Source: Rhizobium esperanzae (GTDB lineage: Bacteria; Pseudomonadota; Alphaproteobacteria; Rhizobiales; Rhizobiaceae). From it: DNA of 64,000 nt. Below the pieces are notes generated by a model, which had not been told where the DNA came from, ran no database searches, and was given only the letters and a program-made list of their open reading frames with translations. The stretch is taken from assembly GCF_002204185.1 (NCBI RefSeq), contig NZ_MXPU01000004.1:124001-188000 (forward strand), read 5' to 3'. A program made the position numbers and the translations under genes. Of this stretch, positions 26,232 to 33,820 are shown one piece after another (positions within the stretch are counted from its first letter, which is position 1; the number at the start of each line of letters is the position of its first letter).

Positions 26232-26636
26232 CTATTCGGCCGCTTCACCGTCGACCTGTTCGGTATGGGCAATTGCCTGAACAAGCTTCAGGATCTTCTT
26301 GCGAAGAGCTTCGTTTTTGATCGAGAAGAACGCCGCATTCAAAAGGACACCCTCGCGCGAAATAACGAATTCCTCGCTGGGTGCGGGGTTGTCGTTAGCC
26401 GTTTCAGGGGTCGACAGGTCGTCGAAGAACGTCCTGACGTCGACATTCAGCGCGCCGGCGATTTCAACCAGCATGCTGGCGGAAACGCGGTTGGAGCCTT
26501 TTTCGTATTTCTGGATCTGCTGAAACGTTACGCCGACACGATCGCCCAATTCCGTCTGCGAAACTTTGCGCAGCAGACGCTGTATGCGGATCGTCTTTCC
26601 GACATGAACGTCCACTGCGTGCGGTTCTTCTTTCAT
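26232..26636 (-). CDS. XRE-family transcriptional regulator
   Basis: A 134-aa regulator with a Cro/C1-type HTH in the first half (IRIQRLLRKVSQTELGDRVG then VTFQQIQKYEKGSNRVSASM) and a short acidic C-terminal tail, a layout common among rhizobial quorum or stress-linked XRE regulators. SD GGAGGG lies upstream of ATG 26636. It converges on the 88-aa gene. An 8-bp inverted repeat just upstream suggests autoregulation. Confidence 0.85.
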   Translation of the reverse strand: MKEEPHAVDVHVGKTIRIQRLLRKVSQTELGDRVGVTFQQIQKYEKGSNRVSASMLVEIAGALNVDVRTFFDDLSTPETANDNPAPSEEFVISREGVLLNAAFFSIKNEALRKKILKLVQAIAHTEQVDGEAAE

Positions 26637-26653
26637 TTGTTTTCCCTCCTGAG

Positions 26654-26688
26654 GACACGGACATGAGGTTATTCGCCATATCCGTGTC
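26654..26688. promoter_or_regulatory. Inverted repeat upstream of the XRE gene
   Basis: GACACGGA and TCCGTGTC are perfect 8-bp arms separated by 19 bp, beginning 18 bp before the XRE start codon. Candidate autoregulatory operator. The rest of 26689-26905 shows no gene or clear structure. Confidence 0.4.
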
Positions 26689-26905
26689 TGACAACTTGTA
26701 ACTGAGACACACAAAGCTAGCAATTGTTTGGCTGTAAGTCGTCCCAAACCGAAACATTGCATCGCTTCATATTAGCAGCAGCAAAAAACATGCCAAAGTA
26801 GCACTTTTGGGGGGTACATCATCCGATTTCAGGGTGCCGGACATGGTGCGCAAACTTTCGCGGCGGGTTTCGCTGCCAAAGGATCGGGGCAGCGTAAACA
26901 AAAAG

Positions 26906-27742
26906 TTACAGTGACCAGAGGCGCTGGGCATTGGCGAAGAGCAGCTTGGACCGCTCCGTCTCGCTGCTGCCGGAGATGACGGCATGGGTCGCTGCAACCC
27001 AGGTGGAAAGGCCGCCGCCGAGCGTGCAGACCGGCCAGTCGCTGCCCCAGACGACACGATCCCAGCCGAAACTTGCGATCACATGTTCGATATAGGGCGT
27101 CAGCGTCTGTGCTGTCCATGTCTGCGCATCCGCATAGGCGACAACGCCGGAAATCTTGCAGATTACGTTCGGCCGGCGGGCGATCTCCGAAATGCCGGCC
27201 TTCCATGGCTCGAAGGCATCGGAGCGGATATCCGGCACGCCGCAATGATCGAGGACGAACTGCACGTCGGGCGCGAGATCGACGAGAGCGGTGACGCGAC
27301 CGGCCTGGTGCGGCAATGTGCAGAGGTCGAAGGTCAGGCCGCTGCCACCGATGCGCCGGATATTGTCTCGAAACAGGACACCTTCCGAGATGGTGTCAGG
27401 CACGACATGCAGCACGCGGCGGAAGCCCTTGACGAAGGGATCGGCCTTCTGCCGTTCGAGATAGGCTGCAAAACCCTCCTCTTCCGGGCGGCAGGAGACG
27501 ATCGCCCCGGCAATCAGGCTGCCTCGCTCATTGGCGAGAGAGGCAATGTGGTCGGTCTCAGCCTGCATCACGGCCGGATCGACATCGACCTCCATATGCA
27601 GCGCCGTGGTAATGCCGCAGCGCCGCGCCTCGGCCGCATAGGTCTCATAAAGAAAGTCATGATCGAGAGCCGGCACGCCGGAAAGCCAGGGATAAGAAAG
27701 CGCCGAGCGGTCGATGATGTGCAAATGGGTGTCGATGAGCAC
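26906..27742 (-). CDS. Amidohydrolase-2 family lactonase (probable L-fuconolactonase)
   Basis: A 278-aa TIM-barrel metal hydrolase with the HxH motif VLIDTHLHIID at the start, FVLDHCGVPD in the centre and VVWGSDWPVCTL near the end. This subfamily includes L-fucono- and L-rhamnono-lactonases. GTG 27742 is chosen because GGAGGAGG is directly upstream. Together with the SDR and fuconate-dehydratase-like genes nearby it fits oxidative L-fucose breakdown, opening L-fuconolactone to L-fuconate. Substrate is inferred from context. Confidence 0.8.
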   Translation of the reverse strand: MLIDTHLHIIDRSALSYPWLSGVPALDHDFLYETYAAEARRCGITTALHMEVDVDPAVMQAETDHIASLANERGSLIAGAIVSCRPEEEGFAAYLERQKADPFVKGFRRVLHVVPDTISEGVLFRDNIRRIGGSGLTFDLCTLPHQAGRVTALVDLAPDVQFVLDHCGVPDIRSDAFEPWKAGISEIARRPNVICKISGVVAYADAQTWTAQTLTPYIEHVIASFGWDRVVWGSDWPVCTLGGGLSTWVAATHAVISGSSETERSKLLFANAQRLWSL

Positions 27743-27830
27743 GCGTTCCTCCTCCAGAAATGACCTCTGCCGCAACCTATTTCCAGTGAATGGATTATTC
27801 AAATAGAAACTCCGAGCTCCTGCCACCTGT

Positions 27831-28616
27831 TCAGCCGGAATTGACGACATCCGCCCCGGCCAGCAGCGAAAGCTGAGCGGCGGTCTTCTGCACCAGCGTG
27901 ATCGTCTGGGTGATGTCGGGGGCGGACGGGGCGTTGACAAGGGCGATGAAGGGGCAGGTGAGGGCGGCGATGCAACGCCGATCCGGCCCGAGAACCGGCG
28001 CCGACAGATTGTAGACGCCCGATGTCTGGACGCTCGCCATCATCTCGTAGCCGCGCTCGCGGATCTGGTCGAGACGATCGTAGAATTCCGCGCCAAGGTC
28101 GATATCGGCGCGGTTGCGCGCATGTTCCGATATCATCATTTCCCGCTCCTCGTCGCTGCGGAAGGCGAGCAGTACATGCCCCGAGCCGGTGTCGAACAGG
28201 CTGATATGAGCGCCGATGCGGATCGAGAAGCCCCAATAGTCCGGCGCCTCCTGCTGGGCGATGACAACGGCGGCGCCACGGTCGAAGACGGCGAGATGAT
28301 TGGCCTGGCGGGTGCGCTGGGCGAGATCGCGCATCAGCGGCGTGGCGTAGGAGGCAAGCCGGCGCACAGGCGCATGCAATTGCGCAAGACCGAAGAGCTT
28401 CAGCGTCAGCGAATAACGATCGCCGTCCAGCCGGGTGACGTAACCGCGACGCACCAGCCGGTCGAGCATGCGATAGAATTCATTGGGGCTGCGGTCGAGC
28501 CGCTTGGCGATCTCCGCCTGGGTGAGGCCGCTGTCGACGCCGGCAAGCAGCTCCAGGATATCGAGACCCTTGTCAAGGGCAGGAGCGCGGTAGCGGTCTG
28601 ACTCGTCGGTCTCCAT
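27831..28616 (-). CDS. IclR-family transcriptional regulator
   Basis: A 261-aa regulator with an N-terminal winged HTH (ALDKGLDILELLAGVDSGLT; QAEIAKRLDRSPNEFYRMLD) and the IclR effector domain (VFDRGAAVVIAQQEAPDYWG, LFDTGSGHVLLAF, YEMMASVQTSGVYNLSAPVL). ATG 28616 has AGGAGGAAGG upstream. It is divergent from the SDR gene and upstream of the lactonase gene on the same strand, so it likely controls the surrounding L-fuconate-type catabolic genes. Confidence 0.9.
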   Translation of the reverse strand: METDESDRYRAPALDKGLDILELLAGVDSGLTQAEIAKRLDRSPNEFYRMLDRLVRRGYVTRLDGDRYSLTLKLFGLAQLHAPVRRLASYATPLMRDLAQRTRQANHLAVFDRGAAVVIAQQEAPDYWGFSIRIGAHISLFDTGSGHVLLAFRSDEEREMMISEHARNRADIDLGAEFYDRLDQIRERGYEMMASVQTSGVYNLSAPVLGPDRRCIAALTCPFIALVNAPSAPDITQTITLVQKTAAQLSLLAGADVVNSG

Positions 28617-28636
28617 TCCTTCCTCCTGTGAATATT

Positions 28637-28656
28637 GTTCTGCATATACGCAGAAC
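28637..28656. promoter_or_regulatory. Palindromic operator near the iclR start
   Basis: GTTCTGCATATACGCAGAAC has perfect 7-bp arms and a 6-bp centre, 21 bp upstream of the IclR start codon. Probable IclR binding site. Confidence 0.55.
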
Positions 28657-28701
28657 CACGGCCGGAAAAGGAAAACTTCACGCGTGACCCTTGGCCAATC
28701 G

Positions 28702-28721
28702 TCTGTTTGTCTATAAACAGA
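28702..28721. promoter_or_regulatory. Second palindromic operator in the divergent region
   Basis: TCTGTTTGTCTATAAACAGA has perfect 7-bp arms and a 6-bp centre, the same geometry as the site at 28637-28656 and a similar TCTG/CAGA edge. Probable second IclR site. Confidence 0.5.
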
Positions 28722-28912
28722 CAAATCATAATTGAAGATAGCCGATCAGCAGAAACGAGGCGAGGCTTCGTGCCTTGCTCCAGACCGGACGAAACGCGCA
28801 AAGAGAGAAAATGGCAGGCTCTGATGGACGTGCTATTCCATCACTGCTCGGCCTTCGGCAAGATAACCGCATGCATCGTCTCATTGTAGACAATCCAGAA
28901 GAGGCCCGTGAC

Positions 28913-29647
28913 ATGACAAACAGACTCTCCGGCAAGACCGTTCTCATTACCGCGGCCGGCCAGGGCATCGGCCGGGCGACGGCGGCAGCCTTTGCCGCGG
29001 CCGGCGCCAAGGTCCATGCAACCGACATCAACACCGATGCGCTGGCGACCCTTGCCGCGGAAACCGGCGTCTCCACCCATAAGCTCAACGTGCTCGATGG
29101 GGATGCGGTCACGGCGCTCGTCGCCGAAATCGGCGCTGTGGACGTGCTGTTCAACTGCGCCGGCTTCGTCCATGCCGGCTCGATCCTGGAAATGCCGGAT
29201 TCCGATCTCGAATTCGCTTTCGACCTCAACGTCAAGGCAATGATCCGCACCATCCGGGCGGTGCTGCCCGGCATGCTCGAACGCAAGGACGGGTCGATCA
29301 TCAACATGGCCTCCGTCGCCTCCAGCATCAAGGGCGTGCCGAATCGCTTCGCCTATGGTGTCACCAAGGCGGCGGTCATCGGTCTTACCAAATCGGTCGC
29401 CGCCGATTATGTTGCTCAAGGCATCCGCTGCAATGCCATCTGCCCCGGCACGGTGGAAAGTCCGTCCTTGCAGGACCGCATGCGCGCCCAGGGCGATTAT
29501 GATGCGGCCCGCGCCGCCTTCATCGCCCGCCAGCCGATGGGCCGGCTCGGCACGCCGGAAGAGATCGCTGATCTCGCCGTCTATCTCGCCGGCGCTACCT
29601 ACACATCTGGCCAGGCGATCGCCATCGACGGCGGCTGGACGATCTGA
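28913..29647 (+). CDS. SDR-family dehydrogenase (probable 2-keto-3-deoxy-L-fuconate dehydrogenase)
   Basis: A 244-aa classical short-chain dehydrogenase: TAAGQGIGRATAAAFA cofactor motif, NCAGFVHAGSI, serine in MASVASSIKG, YGVTK with the catalytic Tyr and Lys, and the C-terminal AIAIDGGWTI. The TAAGQGIG variant is typical of the DHRS6-like/2-keto-3-deoxy-fuconate group. ATG 28913 has GAGG upstream. Adjacent to a fuconate-dehydratase-like gene in the same orientation, so it would oxidise the dehydratase product. Confidence 0.82.
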   Translation: MTNRLSGKTVLITAAGQGIGRATAAAFAAAGAKVHATDINTDALATLAAETGVSTHKLNVLDGDAVTALVAEIGAVDVLFNCAGFVHAGSILEMPDSDLEFAFDLNVKAMIRTIRAVLPGMLERKDGSIINMASVASSIKGVPNRFAYGVTKAAVIGLTKSVAADYVAQGIRCNAICPGTVESPSLQDRMRAQGDYDAARAAFIARQPMGRLGTPEEIADLAVYLAGATYTSGQAIAIDGGWTI

Positions 29648-29725
29648 CGTCGGCTCGTGACGCGGTCGGCAGACCGCCGGCCGGTCCGCCTATCGCAATT
29701 GGCCCCATAAATCGGGAGGAACACC

Positions 29726-31003
29726 ATGACCCGCATCACCGACCTTCGCGTCTTCGATCTCCGCTTTCCCACCTCGCAAAGCCTGGACGGATCCGATGCG
29801 ATGAACCCCGATCCCGACTATTCGGCCGCCTATGTCATTCTCGACACGGATGTTCCAGGCCTTGCCGGCCATGGCCTGACCTTCACCATCGGCCGCGGCA
29901 ACGACATTTGCTGCATGGCGATCGAAGCGATGCGCCATCTTGTCATCGGCACCGACCTCGCCGAAGTTCTCGCCCATCCCGGCAAATTCTGGCGGCACCT
30001 GACCAGCGACAGCCAGTTGCGCTGGATCGGCCCGGAAAAGGGTGCCATTCACCTGGCGACCGGTGCCGTCGTCAACGCTGTCTGGGATCTGCTTGCCAAA
30101 CAGGCCGGCAAGCCGGCCTGGCGGCTGATCGCCGAGATGTCGCCGGAAGAGATCGCCGATATCGTCGACTACCGCTACCTCACCGACGTGCTGACGCGCG
30201 ATGAAGCGGTCGCTATCCTCAAGAAGGCGGAAGCCGGCAAGGCGGAACGGATCGCCATTCTCGAAAAGGAGGGCTACGCCTGCTACACGACGTCGGCCGG
30301 CTGGCTGGGTTATGAAGACGAGAAATTGCGCCGGCTCTGCCAGGAAGCGATCGATGCCGGCTTCAACCATATCAAGATGAAGGTCGGCCGTGATCTCGAC
30401 GACGATATCCGCCGTCTGAGGATAGCCCGCGAAGTGATCGGTCCCGATCGCTACCTGATGATCGACGCCAACCAGGTCTGGGACGTCAGTCAGGCGATCG
30501 ATTGGGTCAAGGCGCTTGCTTTCGCCAAGCCCTTCTTCATCGAGGAACCCACAAGCCCCGACGATGTCGCCGGCCACCGCAAGATCCGCCAGGCAATCGG
30601 CCCGGTGAAGGTCGCGACCGGCGAGATGTGCCAGAACCGCATCATGTTCAAGCAATTCATCGCCGAAGGCGCGATCGACATCGTCCAGATCGATTCCTGC
30701 CGGATGGGCGGGCTGAACGAGGTTCTTTCCGTGCTTTTGATCGCCGCCAAGTTCGGCCTGCCGGTCTGGCCGCATGCCGGCGGAGTCGGTCTCTGCGAAT
30801 ATGTGCAGCATCTGTCGATGATCGACTATGTCGCCGTCTCCGGCACCAAGGATGGCCGCGTCATCGAATATGTTGACCATCTCCACGAACATTTCCTCGA
30901 CCCCTGCCGGATTGAGGACGCCGCCTATATGCCGCCGGTTCTGCCGGGCTTCTCAATCGAGATGAAACCGGCTTCGATCAGCAGCTATACATTTCGAGGC
31001 TGA
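29726..31003 (+). CDS. L-fuconate dehydratase (enolase superfamily)
   Basis: A 425-aa enolase-superfamily enzyme. Catalytic elements of the mandelate-racemase/fuconate-dehydratase group are visible: HIKMKVGRDLDDD (KxK base), LMIDANQVWD, FFIEEPTSPDD, VATGEMCQNR (metal ligands) and LPVWPHAGGVGLCEYVQH (His/acid). The N-terminal capping domain includes the long DLRFPTSQSLDGSDAMNPDP segment typical of fuconate dehydratases. It would dehydrate L-fuconate to 2-keto-3-deoxy-L-fuconate. Located 78 bp after the SDR gene with SD GGGAGG. Confidence 0.88.
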   Translation: MTRITDLRVFDLRFPTSQSLDGSDAMNPDPDYSAAYVILDTDVPGLAGHGLTFTIGRGNDICCMAIEAMRHLVIGTDLAEVLAHPGKFWRHLTSDSQLRWIGPEKGAIHLATGAVVNAVWDLLAKQAGKPAWRLIAEMSPEEIADIVDYRYLTDVLTRDEAVAILKKAEAGKAERIAILEKEGYACYTTSAGWLGYEDEKLRRLCQEAIDAGFNHIKMKVGRDLDDDIRRLRIAREVIGPDRYLMIDANQVWDVSQAIDWVKALAFAKPFFIEEPTSPDDVAGHRKIRQAIGPVKVATGEMCQNRIMFKQFIAEGAIDIVQIDSCRMGGLNEVLSVLLIAAKFGLPVWPHAGGVGLCEYVQHLSMIDYVAVSGTKDGRVIEYVDHLHEHFLDPCRIEDAAYMPPVLPGFSIEMKPASISSYTFRG

Positions 31004-31064
31004 GGAACCAGCGCCAGCGGCGCGCTCGTCCCCCGCCAGAACCCGGAGAAGGGATTCGCTGTTC

Positions 31065-31958
31065 TCAAACCAGCATCGACTGCTGGGCGAAGATACCCGC
31101 CATCGCGCCTTGCCATGATGCCGTGGTGACCGAGGGCATTCCGGGATTGGCGAGATCGCCGGCGGCGAAGATGCCGGGCATGCTGGTCTCGCGGCGCTCA
31201 TCGACCTTGAGGGCGATGCCGCTGGGCGTATCGACTGTGGCGAGGCCCAGTGCTTCATGCAGGCTGGCGGACGGCTTGTTGCGCGGATGGGCGAACAGGA
31301 TGTCGACCGCGACATCGGGGCCGGTGTCGAGTTTGACGGTGGCGTTATGGCTCCCGTGATGGGCGATCCTGGTGATCCGGCCCTCGACGACAGGTATGTT
31401 GCGACGTGCCAGATCGGCCCGGATGTCGGGCGGAATATCGTGACCATCGGCGAACAGCGTCAACCTGTCGGTCCAATCGTGGAAAAGCCTGGCCTGATTG
31501 TGCGACTGCCGGCTGGACCAGACGAGGCCCCAATGCTGGCCAGCGACTTCAAAGCCATCGCAATAGGGGCAGGGCACGATGGAAGTGCCCCAGCTTTCGG
31601 CAAAGCCCGGAACATCAGGCATCTGGTCCGCGATCCCATAGCTCAGGATCACGCGGCGCGCCTTAAGGCTTTCGCCATCGCCAGTGAGGACGGAGAAGTT
31701 GTCGATGGCGCCGGAGATGCTGTCGGCCCGGGCATTGATCAGCCTGACCGTGGGATAACGTGCCAGCTGCTGCCGCGCCTCGGCCAGGATGTCCAGCGGC
31801 GGCTTGTGATCGTGGCCGAGCAGGCCATGCGAGTGGCCGGCGAAGCGATTGCGCGGCAAGCCGGTATCGAGAACGGTGGCCCTGCGGCGGGCACGGCCGA
31901 GCTGCAGGGCGCCGGCGAGACCGGCAAAGCTGCCGCCGATGATGATGACGTCATCCAT
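31065..31958 (-). CDS. Thioredoxin-reductase-like FAD oxidoreductase
   Basis: A 297-aa flavoprotein: FAD motif DVIIIGGSFAGLAGALQLG, the redox pair CPYC (IVPCPYCDGFEVA) and the second FAD motif GIFAAGDLANPGMPS. The spacing of CxxC matches thioredoxin reductase, but the usual GxGxxA NADPH-binding motif is poor (WGLVWSSRQSHNQA), so it belongs to the TrxR-like group found with gliotoxin/holomycin-type dithiol oxidases or of unknown substrate. It is divergent from a TetR gene and a perfect palindrome lies between them, suggesting TetR control. Confidence 0.75.
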   Translation of the reverse strand: MDDVIIIGGSFAGLAGALQLGRARRRATVLDTGLPRNRFAGHSHGLLGHDHKPPLDILAEARQQLARYPTVRLINARADSISGAIDNFSVLTGDGESLKARRVILSYGIADQMPDVPGFAESWGTSIVPCPYCDGFEVAGQHWGLVWSSRQSHNQARLFHDWTDRLTLFADGHDIPPDIRADLARRNIPVVEGRITRIAHHGSHNATVKLDTGPDVAVDILFAHPRNKPSASLHEALGLATVDTPSGIALKVDERRETSMPGIFAAGDLANPGMPSVTTASWQGAMAGIFAQQSMLV

Positions 31959-32103
31959 GGTGATAAGCTCCGTGCTGTTGAGGGAGTGTGATTGGCTGAG
32001 CCTTGCCGCGTCCCGTCCACCGATACGCATCGATATGGCCAAGCGGCTTGGAGAAACTCGATTTTGAGGACAGGATAAATCCACTCTTTGGCTTGCACAT
32101 TTC

Positions 32104-32144
32104 CGATACTGTATGGTATCGTAAAGCATGAATAACGATACTGT
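32104..32144. promoter_or_regulatory. TetR operator region
   Basis: CGATACTGTATGGTATCG (32104-32121) has perfect 6-bp arms; the half CGATACTGT recurs at 32136-32144, just before the TetR start. Located between the divergent oxidoreductase and TetR genes. Confidence 0.6.
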
Positions 32145-32155
32145 CAAGGATCTTA

Positions 32156-32809
32156 ATGCTCGTGACCGAAGATAGTCGAGGCCGGCGCGGCCGGCCAGCC
32201 AACGAGGCGCTTGGCCAAACGATAGTCGACGCAGCATACGAACTCTTTGTGGAATTGGGTTTTCAAGCGACGACATTGGACAAGGTCACCCAGCGAGCGA
32301 AGATATCCAAGCTCAGCATCTATCGGCACTTCGAGAACAAGGAGGCGCTGTTCAGCGCGGCCGTCGCCGCCCGCTGCCACCAGTTTGCACCACAAGCCCT
32401 TTTTGAAGGCGTCGACGGTTCCGCCGAAGAGCAGCTCATGGCGGTGGGATCGTCCCTCCTTCGCACGCTGTTGAGCCCGGACGTCCGCAGTGTCGAAGCG
32501 ATGGTCATGGCCGACAAGACGAATCAAACGTCGTTGAGCAAGCTCCATTACGAAGCCGGCCCAGCCCATGTCGTCGCCCAAATCGAGGCCGTGTTGCGCC
32601 AGTTGCACGCGAAGGCGGTTCTGAACGTGCCTGATCCTCTCCAGTCCGCCCGCTTGTTTGGCGCGCTTTTCAAAGGATCCGATCTCCTGATTATTGCGCG
32701 CTTCGATCCGGCAAGAGCAGAGGACGACAAGGAAATCGAATCCTATTGCCGGTCGGCCGTCGCCATGTTCATCGCCGCGCACGGTGGCAGCGGCCAGGCG
32801 GGCGGATAA
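32156..32809 (+). CDS. TetR-family transcriptional regulator
   Basis: A 217-aa TetR protein with N-terminal HTH (TIVDAAYELFVELGFQATTL; DKVTQRAKISKLSIYRHFEN) preceded by GRRGRPANEAL, and a helical ligand-binding domain of the TetR_C type. It lies divergent from the FAD oxidoreductase and 33 bp before a methyltransferase gene; a palindrome in the divergent gap is its likely operator. Base composition is a little less GC-rich than the neighbouring operons. Confidence 0.88.
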   Translation: MLVTEDSRGRRGRPANEALGQTIVDAAYELFVELGFQATTLDKVTQRAKISKLSIYRHFENKEALFSAAVAARCHQFAPQALFEGVDGSAEEQLMAVGSSLLRTLLSPDVRSVEAMVMADKTNQTSLSKLHYEAGPAHVVAQIEAVLRQLHAKAVLNVPDPLQSARLFGALFKGSDLLIIARFDPARAEDDKEIESYCRSAVAMFIAAHGGSGQAGG

Positions 32810-32842
32810 CCTAGTTAAGAACGGATCAGAACAGGATATGGC

Positions 32843-33706
32843 ATGGCAGAGAAAAATGTTTATCAGGTAGCCGACTGGAATGGCCAAAGCGGGGAGCGCT
32901 GGGTCGCCAACCAGGCCCGGCTCGATGCCATGCTGGCGGTGTTCGGCCAGGCCGCGGTCGAAGCCGCCGCGCCCGCCATCGGCGAAAGCGTGCTGGACGT
33001 CGGCTGCGGCGCGGGGGCGTCGAGTCTGGATCTGGCCGCCCGCGTCGGCGCGGGGGGCCAAGTGCTGGGCGTGGACATTTCCGAACCGCTGATCGGCAGA
33101 GCGCGCGAGCGAGCGCCGCAGGACACGCCGGTCCTGTTCCAGGTGGCCGACGCCAGCCGCGCCAAGCTGCCCGAGGGCACGTTCGATATCCTGTTCTCGC
33201 GCTTCGGGGTGATGTTCTTCGACGATCCGACAGGGGCGTTCGCCCATATGCGCCGTACACTCAAGCCGGGCGGGCGGGTCGCTTTCGTCTGCTGGCGCGG
33301 CATGGCCGAGAACGATTGGGTGCGCTTGCCGATGGGCGCGATCAAGGGCATCCTCCCGCCGACCGCGCCGCCCGATCCCGAAGCGCCCGGCCCATTCTCG
33401 TTTGGCGACCGGGGGCGGGTGGCGCGTATCCTGACGGCGGCTGGCTTCACCGATATCGCTATCGCGCCATTCGATGCCTCCATCGCGTTCGGCGAGGGGA
33501 GGACGCGGGACGCGGCAATCGACGACGCGGTGGAGATGACACTCGAGGTCGGCCCGCTGTCGCGCGCGCTCGCTGATCAGCCAGACGACATCCGCGCCCG
33601 CGCCTCGGCCGCGGTGCGTGCCGCCTTCGCGGACCGCCCCGGCGAGCGGTCGATAATGATCGACGGCGCGGCGTGGATCGTCACGGCGCGTAATCCGGCA
33701 AGCTGA
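32843..33706 (+). CDS. Class I SAM-dependent methyltransferase
   Basis: A 287-aa methyltransferase with SAM motif I LDVGCGAGASSLDLAAR, motif II GVDISEPLIGRARER, FDILFSRFGVMFFDDP and LKPGGRVAFVCWR. The remainder resembles UbiE/COQ5-like small-molecule methylases. It is in line with the TetR gene, probably co-transcribed. Codon and word use (many CGCGCG and GGGGGC runs, CTG over CTC) look unlike adjacent rhizobial genes, a possible sign of transfer. Substrate unknown. 33707-33785 holds nothing recognisable. Confidence 0.85.
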   Translation: MAEKNVYQVADWNGQSGERWVANQARLDAMLAVFGQAAVEAAAPAIGESVLDVGCGAGASSLDLAARVGAGGQVLGVDISEPLIGRARERAPQDTPVLFQVADASRAKLPEGTFDILFSRFGVMFFDDPTGAFAHMRRTLKPGGRVAFVCWRGMAENDWVRLPMGAIKGILPPTAPPDPEAPGPFSFGDRGRVARILTAAGFTDIAIAPFDASIAFGEGRTRDAAIDDAVEMTLEVGPLSRALADQPDDIRARASAAVRAAFADRPGERSIMIDGAAWIVTARNPAS

Positions 33707-33785
33707 CAGAGATTAACAGAGGGGAGACGCCCCCGCTTTGAACAAAATCAAAGGCGACAACCGCCCTATGTCTGAGCATGCATTT

Positions 33786-33815
33786 GAGGGAAGGCAAGCC
33801 TGGTTGCCTTCCCTC
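33786..33815. terminator. Bidirectional hairpin between methyltransferase and rtcB
   Basis: GAGGGAAGGCAA and TTGCCTTCCCTC form a perfect 12-bp stem with a 6-nt loop between two convergent genes, 5 bp from the rtcB stop. A short AAATG/TGTGTT flank replaces a T-tract. Confidence 0.7.
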
Positions 33816-33820
33816 TGTGT

